Assembly (NCBI GenBank): GCA_028696495.1
Contig: JAQVGY010000008.1
Span: 1-20,882, forward strand
Length of the DNA: 20,882 bases
Direction of reading: 5' to 3'
Origin: Atribacterota bacterium
GTDB lineage: Bacteria; Atribacterota; Phoenicimicrobiia; Phoenicimicrobiales; Stramentimicrobiaceae
A program made the position numbers and the translations under genes. This document shows positions 1 through 8,002 of the stretch, one piece after another. Under the pieces are notes generated by a model. That model saw nothing but the letters and a program-made list of their open reading frames with translations, ran no database searches and was not told the origin of the DNA. Numbering within the stretch: position 1 is the first letter of the stretch; each line of letters starts with the position of its first letter.

Positions 1-44
1 AAGGTAATGAAAAATGATATTTATGATAGATAGAGGAGATAGTT

Positions 45-374
45 ATGTCAGAAAAAACATTAATTGAAGTAAATGAGAGTAATTTTCAGGAGGAAGTGCT
101 TGATTCTCCGCTTCCGGTATTGGTAGATATGTGGGCACCCTGGTGTATGCCCTGCAGAATGGTGGCACCAGCTGTGGAAAAAATTGCCCAGGATAATGCT
201 GATAAATTAAAAGTCTGTAAATTAAATGTTGATGATAATCAAAATATTGCGGTGCGTTACAGCATACAGGGGATTCCTGCTCTTTTGATATTTAAAGACG
301 GAAAAGAGTATGACCGTATTGTGGGAGCGGTTCCTCCTCAGGCTATCCAATCAAAACTGGATACCATACTTTAA
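45..374 (+). CDS. trxA: Thioredoxin with a WCMPC active site
   Basis: Small cytosolic thiol-disulfide oxidoreductase, presumably reduced by thioredoxin reductase and passing electrons to target proteins. The 109-residue length is that of a single thioredoxin domain. The active site is W33-C34-M35-P36-C37, followed by R38 and the conserved A41-P42. The cis-proline loop is G76-I77-P78, followed by a F-K-D-G turn. No signal peptide or membrane segment is visible. The ATG has an AGAGGAG ribosome site 6-7 bases upstream. The oddity is Met instead of Gly between the active-site Cys and Pro; that position tunes redox potential in this family, so the protein may be a specialised thioredoxin. It is the only gene left of the origin that is read rightward, it converges on the DUF401 gene, and a terminator follows. 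The family is certain; calling it the main housekeeping TrxA is not. Confidence 0.93.
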   Translation: MSEKTLIEVNESNFQEEVLDSPLPVLVDMWAPWCMPCRMVAPAVEKIAQDNADKLKVCKLNVDDNQNIAVRYSIQGIPALLIFKDGKEYDRIVGAVPPQAIQSKLDTIL

Positions 375-413
375 TTTTATTATTAACATTAACAATTAAA
401 ACAATTAATAAAA

Positions 414-469
414 TGGGTATAAATCTATTTATAATATCTATTTTAAGTAGATATATACCCACCTTTTTT
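414..469 (+). terminator. Rho-independent terminator after trxA, probably bidirectional
   Basis: A perfect 8-bp stem (TGGGTATA at 414-421 with TATACCCA at 454-461) is followed by CCTTTTTT. The interior can pair again (ATATCTA at 434-440 with TAGATAT at 448-454). The other side of the hairpin is rich in A, which reads as a T-rich tract on the minus strand, so it may also end transcription of the convergent DUF401 gene. Confidence 0.75.
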
Positions 470-646
470 ATTTATTTTACCCTATCCCTATTTCAAAATA
501 ACTTTAAATACCATTACCAGCCAATATAGTACTTTTCAATATTAAATATCAAGATACTCCTTTTATACTTCAATCAGATTTTATTATCCAGGCAGCATCC
601 ATCTTATTGGCATCACTAAAAAATAATAAACTTACCTCATTTCTCA

Positions 647-1885
647 TCACAAGTATGGGTTTCTTGTTAGATTAAAAATCATTATATAGATAGAGCTTAT
701 GATAATCAAAACAAGCAGATTTAAAGATAATTTTTTGTAAAATTTAGCAACATCAACCTTTAGATATTCTACAGTCAGTGCCAGACAGAGATGCATGGGA
801 GAAATCATCATACCTGTAAAACCTGCTAAATAGGCGAGCATAGCCATAGATAGATTCAAAGAGCCATCATTAATCATCAGGGGTAAAATAATGGGGAAAC
901 TTACCCCAACGAACCCAACTCCAATTCCTGTTAAAAAACCTATTAAGAAAGGAATAGAAAATATAATAACCCATATGCTGATACCCGTTTCAGAAAGGAA
1001 TTGAGAAATTGGTTGCAGGGAATTGGTACTGTTTAGCACCTCTTTAAATAACATGATTCCAATAATCATAAAAACGATTTTTATAGATATGTCATGAACA
1101 ATAATATCTTGCAATGTCTTGATAGATATTCTCTTTATAATCAGCAATAAGATAATGGTCAGGGCTAAGGAGGTTAAGAGATTCATTTTGCCGAATATTA
1201 CTAATAATAAAACCAGTAATATAGGACAGGAATTTTTTAAAAATATTAGAAGATGCTGTTTTAGGTCATGATGGTCTATTTTATTCTTATTTCTTTTTTC
1301 TAAATTCCGATACATCCAAAAAAATCCAACAAATAAAGCAAAAATAGTGAAAGGAAATTGAGCTGTTATTACTTCTCGAACACTGACTCCTATAATAGAA
1401 ATATAGAGAGCTACTCCCGGAATCAAGGGCCAGAAAAATTCCCAGACATGGCGAAACCAGTAATTGGAAAGCATTATCTCTTCGGGGCTCATCTCGTTCT
1501 CTTCCCCAATCTCTTTCAACAAAGGGGCTGAAAACATAGCACCGGAAGGCATCGGTATAAAACCTAAAAAAGAGGAGACCATAAAAAGAATTAAACGATA
1601 GTCCTTAACAGCATGTTGCAAGGAATTAACAATGGCTTCCATACTCTTTGTTCTTTTTAAAATTCCACTTAAAATATAGACTAATACCACAATCCCGATT
1701 AACTGCAATGTGGTTGGGTCAATTATAGCAAAATAAATATCATAGAATAACCCTTTCAATCCAATATGGAACAATAAATTCAGTACAATTGAGGAAAGCA
1801 ACATGGTCAGACCCAGATCCAATCTCAATCTCAGCATAACAATAATTAAAACAATAACTGAAGCTAATTTAATACTTTCGAACAA
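647..1885 (-). CDS. DUF401 family polytopic membrane protein (putative transporter)
   Basis: A 412-residue, very hydrophobic protein with about ten predicted membrane-spanning segments and a short basic loop (R-N-L-E-K-R-N-K-N-K) near residue 195. The segments P-M-P-S-G-A-M and N-Y-W-F-R-H-V-W-E-F-F-W-P-L match DUF401 proteins, which belong to the broad ion-transporter superfamily; substrates are unknown. The start is TTG, chosen because no ATG or GTG lies upstream in frame and AGAGGC sits just before it. It lies downstream of asp23 on the same strand but is separated by a gene remnant, so it may be transcribed with the parAB-amaP-asp23 group or separately. Nothing in the sequence indicates the substrate. 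Confidence 0.8.
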   Translation of the reverse strand: MFESIKLASVIVLIIVMLRLRLDLGLTMLLSSIVLNLLFHIGLKGLFYDIYFAIIDPTTLQLIGIVVLVYILSGILKRTKSMEAIVNSLQHAVKDYRLILFMVSSFLGFIPMPSGAMFSAPLLKEIGEENEMSPEEIMLSNYWFRHVWEFFWPLIPGVALYISIIGVSVREVITAQFPFTIFALFVGFFWMYRNLEKRNKNKIDHHDLKQHLLIFLKNSCPILLVLLLVIFGKMNLLTSLALTIILLLIIKRISIKTLQDIIVHDISIKIVFMIIGIMLFKEVLNSTNSLQPISQFLSETGISIWVIIFSIPFLIGFLTGIGVGFVGVSFPIILPLMINDGSLNLSMAMLAYLAGFTGMMISPMHLCLALTVEYLKVDVAKFYKKLSLNLLVLIIISSIYIMIFNLTRNPYL

Positions 1886-1937
1886 AACTCTGCCTCTACC
1901 CTCTATAAAAAATTACAAAATAAACAACCATAATTTA

Positions 1938-2078
1938 CTATGGGTGTATTTCTTTTGGAAAAAATGGCTTTATTTCTGTTTTATCTGTCACTTTTCCCGT
2001 TATAACCATATCAAATCTCTTGGCTCTTATCAACTCAACATAGTTTTTTAAAATAGTTTTATAGTCTTTATAAAATTT
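1938..2078 (-). pseudogene. Start-less coding remnant directly after asp23
   Basis: In the same frame as asp23, the stop codon (TAA, 2081-2079) is followed by 46 sense codons and then TAG at 1940-1938. The translation begins K-F-Y-K-D-Y-K-T-I-L-K-N-Y and ends P-F-F-P-K-E-I-H-P. Its mixed-charge composition with amphipathic stretches looks like the C-terminus of a real protein rather than AT-rich noise. No ATG, GTG or TTG with a ribosome site opens it; the only internal ATG is 24 codons in. I read it as the tail of a gene whose front is lost. The alternative is a read-through extension of Asp23. I cannot name the parent family with confidence. Confidence 0.4.
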
Positions 2079-2579
2079 TTATTTTTTAACTTCTGGTTTT
2101 TCTTTTTGTTCTCCAGCCGGCTCTTTCACCTTGACAGGGGGTTCTTTTGCAACCTCTTCCTTCTTCTTCTCTTTTTCTAAATCTTCTTTAAACTTAACAT
2201 CAAGAACATTTATATCAACTTTGGTAACTTTTAACCCGGCCATGGTTTCAACAGCCTTTTTCACATTTTTCTGAGTCTCTCGGGCAGTCTGATAAATACC
2301 GACAGTATAGTCTGCTACCAGTGAAATACCAATAGCAACCTCTTTCTGGTTCTGATTCATCGTTACATCAATACCTTTGGTCAAATTATTCTTATCCAGT
2401 ATTGGTGCAGAAATACCCTTCCTGCCTGCTGTTAGCCCTACTACTCCTTTTACCTTTATTGCTTCCATTGCCACAATAATAGCTACAACATCTTTTGAAA
2501 CAGATATTTTTCCTAATTCTAAATCTTTCTCTTCTATTTCTGGTTTATTCTCACTCTTGCCATTTGTAGTAATAGCCAT
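2079..2579 (-). CDS. Asp23/Gls24 family envelope stress response protein
   Basis: 166 residues. The DUF322/Asp23 core runs from about residue 20 to 130, opening with G-K-I-S-V-S-K-D-V-V and containing V-K-G-V-V-G-L. It is followed by a Lys/Glu/Pro-rich, probably disordered tail. In Staphylococcus, Asp23 is a cytoplasmic protein tethered to the membrane by AmaP and linked to cell-wall stress. Here amaP lies immediately upstream, 36 bases away, which supports the same pairing. The start is an ATG behind a strong AAGGAGG. There is no signal peptide. A coding remnant follows its stop codon in frame. Family assignment is strong; the physiological role is carried over from Firmicutes. Confidence 0.88.
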   Translation of the reverse strand: MAITTNGKSENKPEIEEKDLELGKISVSKDVVAIIVAMEAIKVKGVVGLTAGRKGISAPILDKNNLTKGIDVTMNQNQKEVAIGISLVADYTVGIYQTARETQKNVKKAVETMAGLKVTKVDINVLDVKFKEDLEKEKKKEEVAKEPPVKVKEPAGEQKEKPEVKK

Positions 2580-2615
2580 AGACCTAAAACCTCCTTATTT
2601 TTAGATTCTCAAATT

Positions 2616-3164
2616 TTAATCATATTCAATCTTATCTACATTAATTTTTATCTCTTTTATTTCCACTCCGCTAATTTTGGGGAGCTCCTCCTTCAGCATT
2701 TCCTGTATAAGGTTTGCGGTATTTGGTATATTGCAATCTTTGGTGATAATCAGTTCTAATATGGTCTTTATATCACCGCTTTTTTGAACCTCTATTTTTG
2801 GTTTTATTTTTCTTACTCCCTCTACCCCATCAAGAATATTTAAGATTATCTGTTCCAGGGACAACATCGATATACGTATTTCCCCCGAATCGGTGCTGAC
2901 CTTAACATAGGACAGTTGTTGTCCCATTTTTTGTTTTAACCATATCAAAAAAAGTGCAACAAAAAATATAAAGAAACCTATTAACCCAAAAATAATCTGA
3001 TGAATCGGACTGGAGTAGACTAAATACAGGTTCTCGTTGAGTACCTTAAGCAGATATTCTATCCTTATGATTCCAAAGGATATTAAAAAGCTCTTCAGAG
3101 AAAATAGCAATAATAAAATAACAAGACAAACAAAGATTACATTGTTAAAAACCTTTTCTTTCAT
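2616..3164 (-). CDS. amaP: AmaP-like membrane anchor for Asp23
   Basis: 182 residues with two N-terminal membrane helices (about 8-32 and 55-77) and a cytoplasmic C-terminal domain that resembles the Asp23 fold in its alternating strands. This is the layout of the alkaline-shock membrane anchor AmaP, which recruits Asp23 to the membrane. It sits between parB and asp23 on the same strand, 90 bases after parB and 36 bases before asp23. The ATG has an AGAGAGG ribosome site at a rather long distance (about 12 bases). The adjacent asp23 gene is the strongest support for the call; by sequence alone I would only say a two-helix membrane protein with a DUF322-like domain. Confidence 0.8.
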   Translation of the reverse strand: MKEKVFNNVIFVCLVILLLLFSLKSFLISFGIIRIEYLLKVLNENLYLVYSSPIHQIIFGLIGFFIFFVALFLIWLKQKMGQQLSYVKVSTDSGEIRISMLSLEQIILNILDGVEGVRKIKPKIEVQKSGDIKTILELIITKDCNIPNTANLIQEMLKEELPKISGVEIKEIKINVDKIEYD

Positions 3165-3254
3165 AGTGAACTATAACCTCTCTAACTCACTCAATTTGGT
3201 TTGTTTAAATGGGTATAGGGTTTTCTCATTCTAACTAAAATTCTAATTGGCATA

Positions 3255-4097
3255 TTAGCTTAACATAATATCGGAAATCCTGTTTAAATCCTCATTACTA
3301 TAGAATTCTATGGTTATCTTACCCTTTTTCCCACTAAATTTAACATTAACTTTGCTCTCTAATTTAGCAGTCAGCCTTTTTTCCAGTTCGGGGAAGTATT
3401 GTATCTTCTTTCTACCGGAAGATAAATTTTTATCCTTCTTTTTGAGCCAGCGTTCCACCAGCTTTTCTAAGTCTCTTACCGATAACTCCTGCTCCATTAT
3501 CTTTTGACCCAATTCCTGCTGTACCTGTTTGTCTTCCAGACTCAGCAATACCTTGGCATGACCGAAGCTAATCTCTCCTGATGCAACTCTTTCCCTGACC
3601 CATTCGGCTAAATTGAGTAAACGTAAAGTGTTGCTAACAAAGGCTCTGCTCTTTCCAGTAATAGCTGCTAATTCTTGATGGGTAAGCTGAAATTCCTCTA
3701 CCAGCCGTTTAAAGGCAAACGCCTGTTCTATAGGATTGAGGTCTTCTCTTTGGATGTTTTCCACTAAAGCAACTTCAAAGGTCTTCAGATTATTGAATTG
3801 CCTTATTATAACCGGTATCTTTTTCATACCCAGTGCTTTGGCAGCCTTCAATCTTCTTTCCCCTGCCACCACTTCATACCCTTGAGTCGATTCTCTTACA
3901 ATGATAGGTTGTATAATGCCATGTGCTTTTATCGATTCCTTTAATTCATCCAGTTTATCCTGGTCAAAATCCTGTCTCGGTTGATAAAGATTGGGGTTGA
4001 GCTGGTCAATATCCACCTCCAATACATAGGTCCGGTCTCTGATATTGGAAATTGGTATTATTGACTCTAATCCCTTCCCCAGGCCTTTTTTAGTCAT
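3255..4097 (-). CDS. parB: Chromosome partitioning protein ParB (Spo0J)
   Basis: CTP-dependent DNA clamp that loads at parS and spreads to form the origin segregation complex, partnered by ParA. 280 residues from the chosen start. The N-terminus M-T-K-K-G-L-G-K-G-L is the typical ParA-contact segment. The CTP-binding boxes are visible as G79-E-R-R-L-K84 and E113-N-I-Q-R-E-D-L-N-P-I-E. A helix-turn-helix follows at about 139-162, and the basic C-terminal part is the dimerisation domain. I chose the ATG at 4097 rather than the TTG six bases upstream because AGGAGG lies 9 bases before the ATG but only 3 before the TTG. The gene overlaps parA by 8 bases, indicating translational coupling. Two perfect parS sites lie nearby. 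Confidence 0.96.
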   Translation of the reverse strand: MTKKGLGKGLESIIPISNIRDRTYVLEVDIDQLNPNLYQPRQDFDQDKLDELKESIKAHGIIQPIIVRESTQGYEVVAGERRLKAAKALGMKKIPVIIRQFNNLKTFEVALVENIQREDLNPIEQAFAFKRLVEEFQLTHQELAAITGKSRAFVSNTLRLLNLAEWVRERVASGEISFGHAKVLLSLEDKQVQQELGQKIMEQELSVRDLEKLVERWLKKKDKNLSSGRKKIQYFPELEKRLTAKLESKVNVKFSGKKGKITIEFYSNEDLNRISDIMLS

Positions 4098-4851
4098 GTG
4101 CAATTACCTCCTGTGCTAATTTTTGATATGCCTGCGCACCTCTGGATTTTGCTTCATACAAAACAACCGGTTTACCATGGCTGGGGGCTTCGCTTAACCT
4201 TACATTACGAGGGATGATGGTCTGAAAGGTACTGCCTTTAAAATGTTTTTCAATCTCTTCTGCCACCTCTTTTGATAGATTATTCCTTACATCATACATA
4301 GTCAATAGAATTCCTTCTATGGCTAAATTGGGGTTTAAATTCTCTTTCACTAAAGTTATGGTATTCAGCAACTGACCTATTCCTTCCAAAGCATAGTATT
4401 CACATTGTACCGGAATAATCACTGAATTGGCAGCATTCAGAGCATTCAGGGTGAGCAAGCCCAGGGATGGTGGTGTATCGATAATTATATAATCATACTT
4501 CTCTTTAATAGGGCGAATGAGCTGTTTTAGGCGATTTTCTCGAGAAATATAATTCACCAGCTCAATTTCTGCTCCTGCCAGTTGTAGTGTAGATGGCAGA
4601 ACATCCAGATTGTCAATCTGGCTGGGAACTATAACCTCCTGAACAGGAACCTGATTAATCAGGCTATCATAGATATTTTTATCAATTTTGGACCGTTCTA
4701 TACCTACACCGCTACTGGTATTACCCTGTGGGTCAATATCAATTAATAATACTCTTTTCCCCTCTAAAGCCAAAAAGGCACTTAGATTTATGGCGGTAGT
4801 TGTCTTTCCCACTCCGCCTTTCTGATTACTGATAGCTATAATCTTACCCAT
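4090..4851 (-). CDS. parA: Chromosome partitioning ATPase ParA (Soj)
   Basis: Deviant-Walker-A ATPase that binds DNA when ATP-bound and is released by ParB, moving or separating newly replicated origins. In Bacillus its relative Soj also regulates DnaA. 253 residues. The deviant Walker box is K11-G-G-V-G-K-T-T18, a switch segment with the core D-T-P-P-S lies near residue 125, and the fold is otherwise typical in length. The start is the ATG followed by G-K-I-I-A-I-S-N-Q. The best ribosome site, AAGGGG, is about 11 bases upstream, a little far. A perfect parS palindrome lies in the leader, 30 bases before the start, so ParB bound there could repress its own operon. The gene overlaps parB. Confidence 0.97.
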   Translation of the reverse strand: MGKIIAISNQKGGVGKTTTAINLSAFLALEGKRVLLIDIDPQGNTSSGVGIERSKIDKNIYDSLINQVPVQEVIVPSQIDNLDVLPSTLQLAGAEIELVNYISRENRLKQLIRPIKEKYDYIIIDTPPSLGLLTLNALNAANSVIIPVQCEYYALEGIGQLLNTITLVKENLNPNLAIEGILLTMYDVRNNLSKEVAEEIEKHFKGSTFQTIIPRNVRLSEAPSHGKPVVLYEAKSRGAQAYQKLAQEVIAHD

Positions 4852-4881
4852 TATTGTCCGGTCCCCTTATTTAAAAATTAA

Positions 4882-4897
4882 TGTTCCACGTGGAACA
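4882..4897. promoter_or_regulatory. parS site 1 (ParB loading site)
   Basis: TGTTCCACGTGGAACA is a perfect 16-bp palindrome, extending by one A/T pair on each side. It matches the widespread bacterial parS consensus (TGTTTCACGTGAAACA) except for a symmetric T-to-C/A-to-G change. It lies in the parA leader. Confidence 0.93.
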
Positions 4898-5057
4898 TCT
4901 CGTTACAGACTGACCTATCTTTTGAACTTATTATCCCTCTAAGATTTTCCGGCTCCCTTAATCCATTTCTCAAAACAAAATAAGTTAATGCTATTTAACT
5001 ATCTTTCTAAAAACATTTTTTTTATTTTTTTTAAAGTAATATAATATTATCAAAAAA

Positions 5058-5837
5058 TCATTTAAAATACAAAGGTCTTTTCTGGGGAACACCGGTTTTT
5101 CGGGGATAATCTTCCGGAGTCGGCTTTATCTTGCGTATTACTAAAAGATAGCGAAGGTGATTTGAGTAAGGAATTCTGATGGTATTAACACTTTCCACTG
5201 TTCCTCCCAATCTCTCTATCACTTTACTGCTCATAGACAACTCCTCACTATAGGAGCTACCTTTGAAGGCAATCATAACACCATTTATCTGGCACAAAGG
5301 GAGACATAGTTCACATAAGATATTAAGGGCAGCAACAGCTCTCGACAATACAATATGGTAGTTTTCTCTGTATTCCGCTGCTTTTCCGATATTTTCCACC
5401 CTATCCTGTAACACTTCGATATCTGCCAGTGCTAATTTATTAATAACATTCATTAAAAACAGGGTTTTATTCTTCTTTGCCTCCAACAGGGTCATATTGG
5501 AATGAGGTAAGACAATCTTAATGGGAATTCCAGGTAAACCTGCTCCACTGCCAACATCAATAACCTTCAACCCCATACCCTGTTTAAAATCGGAAAATAG
5601 TTCATCTATAATATAAAGGCTGGAGAGTGAATCCAGAAAATGCTTACTTATGATATCGAAAGGATCTTTAATTGAGGTAATATTCACCTTTTCTTGGTAA
5701 GAATTTATCATTTTTAAATAAATAATAAATTTATTGATTATTTCTTCTTTCAGGTTCAGTCCCAGGGCAAGTCCTCCCAGGTTAAGACATTGCTGCAAAT
5801 CTCGCTCAGTATAGGCCAATCTTTTTCCTTCTTCCAC
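5058..5837 (-). CDS. rsmG: 16S rRNA (guanine-N7) methyltransferase RsmG (GidB)
   Basis: SAM-dependent methyltransferase that modifies G527 of 16S rRNA in Escherichia coli numbering. 259 residues. Family marks visible: Y-Q-E-K-V-N-I-T near residue 47, the H-F-L-D-S-L segment at 66-71, the SAM-binding loop D94-V-G-S-G-A-G-L-P-G-I-P, and the conserved C-terminal Y-P-R-K-T-G-V-P tail. The longest reading begins with GTG at 5837, but its nearest GGAG is about 13 bases away. A TTG at 5819 has AGAAGG at good spacing and may be the true start. It stands between parA and a large gap, where Bacillus-type origins would have mnmG adjacent. TTTTCCACA sites lie at its 5' end. Confidence 0.95.
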   Translation of the reverse strand: MEEGKRLAYTERDLQQCLNLGGLALGLNLKEEIINKFIIYLKMINSYQEKVNITSIKDPFDIISKHFLDSLSSLYIIDELFSDFKQGMGLKVIDVGSGAGLPGIPIKIVLPHSNMTLLEAKKNKTLFLMNVINKLALADIEVLQDRVENIGKAAEYRENYHIVLSRAVAALNILCELCLPLCQINGVMIAFKGSSYSEELSMSSKVIERLGGTVESVNTIRIPYSNHLRYLLVIRKIKPTPEDYPRKTGVPQKRPLYFK

Positions 5838-5840
5838 AGG

Positions 5841-5849
5841 TTTTCCACA
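5841..5849 (+). promoter_or_regulatory. DnaA-box-like site at the rsmG start
   Basis: TTTTCCACA, one change from the DnaA box TTATCCACA, followed by GCT as in two other copies in the window. A near copy with one further change, TCTTCCACA, lies directly next to it at 5830-5838, running into the rsmG start codon. DnaA could control rsmG from here. Confidence 0.45.
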
Positions 5850-6037
5850 GCTCCTTTTTAAGCATCTTTTTAACGGGGAACAGTATAATTAAAGAGAGCA
5901 ATATTTCATTTACTTTCAGGAAAAGTAAGTAATTACGGGCTTTCTATTGAAAATACTCTGCGCAATTGTCCGTAATGAGCCCTCCCCTATTCTTCTCTTT
6001 TTTATTCTTCAATGAAATTAATGCTTATATTTTCTAC

Positions 6038-6046
6038 TTTTCCACA
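6038..6046 (+). promoter_or_regulatory. DnaA-box-like site in the rsmG-mnmE gap
   Basis: Exact TTTTCCACA, again extended by GCT to the 12-mer shared with 5841-5852 and 11498-11509. Its presence outside coding sequence and near parS suggests an origin-related DnaA cluster, but binding is inferred. Confidence 0.45.
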
Positions 6047-6427
6047 GCTTTTTCACATATTAATATTTAAAGGATATTGTCAATGCCCGAACAGCAGTAT
6101 CTGCAGGGGTTCCTCTGGATTAATAACATTTTTTTAATCTGATTTTTTAGGAATATAATCATTTTTTTAAATCATTACTGATAGGTATCACCTATTGTTT
6201 AATCTTTTTCATGCACTTATGAGATAGAGATTCGTTTTTTATCTTCCTAAAGACTTGTATATCGCAAAGCAGTAATTCTAATTTATTCTCTTTAATCTAT
6301 TCTAAAATTCTAAAAACGTTTTTTCCTGGAAAATTGGGTTACATTTATCTTAACTAACTGATATTTTTAAATCAGCAAACAACATATGCCTTCTCTTTGA
6401 GGGATCTTGCAACAGAATTGAAATAAA

Positions 6428-6443
6428 TGTTCCACGTGGAACA
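6428..6443. promoter_or_regulatory. parS site 2 (ParB loading site)
   Basis: Identical in its 16-bp core to parS site 1; here the perfect palindrome extends to 22 bp (6425-6446) with three A/T pairs on each side. It lies 1546 bp from site 1, on the far side of rsmG, upstream of mnmE's stop. Confidence 0.93.
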
Positions 6444-6571
6444 TTTTAATCTCAGAAATATTTTGGATTTACACATTTTTCGCCTTACACCATTACTATT
6501 TACCTTTCAGACAACCCCCTATAACTTATGGCTATAATAGAAATTAGAATAAATTTTTTAAGTTGAAAATA

Positions 6572-8002
6572 TCATTTACCGATACAGAATTGAGAAAATA
6601 CGCGATTGAGTATTTCATTATCGACTGATTCTCCAATAATATTAGATAACTGGCCGACAATATATTTTAAATCCATGGCTACAAAATCAGTCTGAATCCC
6701 TTCTTCCAAATTGGAAATCAGATTGGATAGACGATTCTGAACTTTTAGCAGACATTCCATATGTCTTTTATTACTAATTATAAGACCTTCTTCTGGTATA
6801 TTAATTCCGGAGAGGACCTTGTCTACCATTTTTTCCATCAATTTATCGATTCCTGCCCTTTTCTTTACCGAAATTCTTATAAAATCACTTTGCCCTAATT
6901 TCTTTTGCAATTCAGCTTCATCTATCTTTGTGGGAAGATCATTTTTGTTCAATACTATTACTGTATTTATATTACGATTATGAAATGATTCTATCTCCTT
7001 AATAAGTGTGGCATCCTGGGAATCAAGCGGTAGACTCATATCGAACATTACCAGAAATATTTGGGCAAATTCCATATACTGATTTACTCTTTTCAGACTA
7101 ATCTTTTCTATTATGTTCTCTGGTATTTTAATGCCTGCGGTATCGATAAGGTTAAAAGTGAGACCTTTAATATTCATTGATTCTTCAATTAAATCTCTGG
7201 TTGTGCCAGCCATGGGGGTAACTATGGATCTTTCCTTCTTTAATAACAGATTAAAAAGACTTGATTTTCCAACATTGGTTTTACCCAAAATCAGGGTATT
7301 AATCCCTTCTTTGAGAATCTGTCCATATTCTACTGTGGCTAATAATTCGTTTACTTCAAACAAGCATTTCTTTAAAATCTTTTTTATTTCTTTATTTTCT
7401 ATTTCAATAATTCCCTGGTCCGGAAAATCTAAGGGAGCTTCTATTTTAATGGTCAAATCTGTAATACGGTCTTTTAAATCAGATATTCTCTCTCTCAGTC
7501 CCCCCATAAGATGGTATAGGGAGGACTTCAAGCTTTTCTCATTACTCGATTTTATGACATCAATAATCGCTTCTGCCTGACTTAAGTCTATCCTTCCGCT
7601 TAAAAATGCCAGTTTAGTAAATTCTCCGGCTTCAGCTATTCTGGCTCCCAGTTTATTCACAATCTCCAAGACTTTATTTACCACCAGGTAACCGCCATGG
7701 CAATTGATTTCCACGATATCTTCTCTGGTATAAGTTTTCGGTTTTCGCATAACGGTCAACAGAACTTCATCAAGCAGGGTACCTTCACCAGGTTTAATAA
7801 TCGTCCCGTAGTAGATTTGATGACTTCGGAATTGATGGGGTTTCTTCTTTATTTTCCCCTGGTGAAGGAATATTTTACTGGCTATTTCAATTGAGAGCGG
7901 GCCACTCATTCGTACTATACCAATACCGCCAATACCCGGCGGTGTAGATATTGCTACAATCGTATCTTCTTTGTCTTTCTTACTCATTTTATTATTTTTC
8001 AT
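6572..8002 (-). CDS. mnmE: tRNA-modifying GTPase MnmE (TrmE)
   Basis: GTPase that works with MnmG to add the carboxymethylaminomethyl group (or derivatives) to wobble uridine 34 of some tRNAs. 476 residues. The N-terminal folate-binding domain begins D-T-I-V-A-I-S-T-P-P-G. The inserted G domain has G240-K-T-N-V-G-K-S247 (G1), a G-T-T-R-D switch (G2), D-T-A-G (G3) and N-K-N-D (G4). The protein ends with the conserved C473-I-G-K. The start is the first ATG (8002); a second ATG five codons on (7987) is equally possible, and neither has a strong ribosome site. The expected partner mnmG is not in this window, and large gaps flank the gene on both sides. Confidence 0.97.
   Translation of the reverse strand: MKNNKMSKKDKEDTIVAISTPPGIGGIGIVRMSGPLSIEIASKIFLHQGKIKKKPHQFRSHQIYYGTIIKPGEGTLLDEVLLTVMRKPKTYTREDIVEINCHGGYLVVNKVLEIVNKLGARIAEAGEFTKLAFLSGRIDLSQAEAIIDVIKSSNEKSLKSSLYHLMGGLRERISDLKDRITDLTIKIEAPLDFPDQGIIEIENKEIKKILKKCLFEVNELLATVEYGQILKEGINTLILGKTNVGKSSLFNLLLKKERSIVTPMAGTTRDLIEESMNIKGLTFNLIDTAGIKIPENIIEKISLKRVNQYMEFAQIFLVMFDMSLPLDSQDATLIKEIESFHNRNINTVIVLNKNDLPTKIDEAELQKKLGQSDFIRISVKKRAGIDKLMEKMVDKVLSGINIPEEGLIISNKRHMECLLKVQNRLSNLISNLEEGIQTDFVAMDLKYIVGQLSNIIGESVDNEILNRVFSQFCIGK

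Larger units (their letters stand above)
5838..6571. other. Gene-free gap between rsmG and mnmE with parS and DnaA-box-like sites
   Basis: 734 bases without a supportable gene. It holds parS site 2, two exact TTTTCCACA sites (5841-5849, 6038-6046) plus a one-mismatch copy at 5830-5838, and small inverted repeats: 5910-5928 (7-bp stem), 5932-5976 (7-bp stem) and ATAGGT/ACCTAT at 6181-6195. No clear sigma-70 promoter or RNA gene was recognised. In Bacillus-like origins mnmG occupies this place. Confidence 0.6.

Noticed and set aside
170..181. Inverted TTTTCCACAGCT 12-mer inside trxA
   Set aside because: Encoded by an ordinary A-V-E-K stretch of the thioredoxin, so most likely coincidence rather than a DnaA box.
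570..647. 25-residue minus-strand frame just after the DUF401 gene
   Set aside because: Begins at the DUF401 stop without a ribosome site; too short to support, though its composition is not clearly random and it could be another remnant.
1803..2051. 82-codon plus-strand frame across the DUF401 start
   Set aside because: Antisense shadow of the DUF401 gene and the remnant; no ribosome site or motif.
6012..6137. 41-residue plus-strand frame in the rsmG-mnmE gap
   Set aside because: No ribosome site before the ATG, no recognisable motif, and it contains a DnaA-box-like site.
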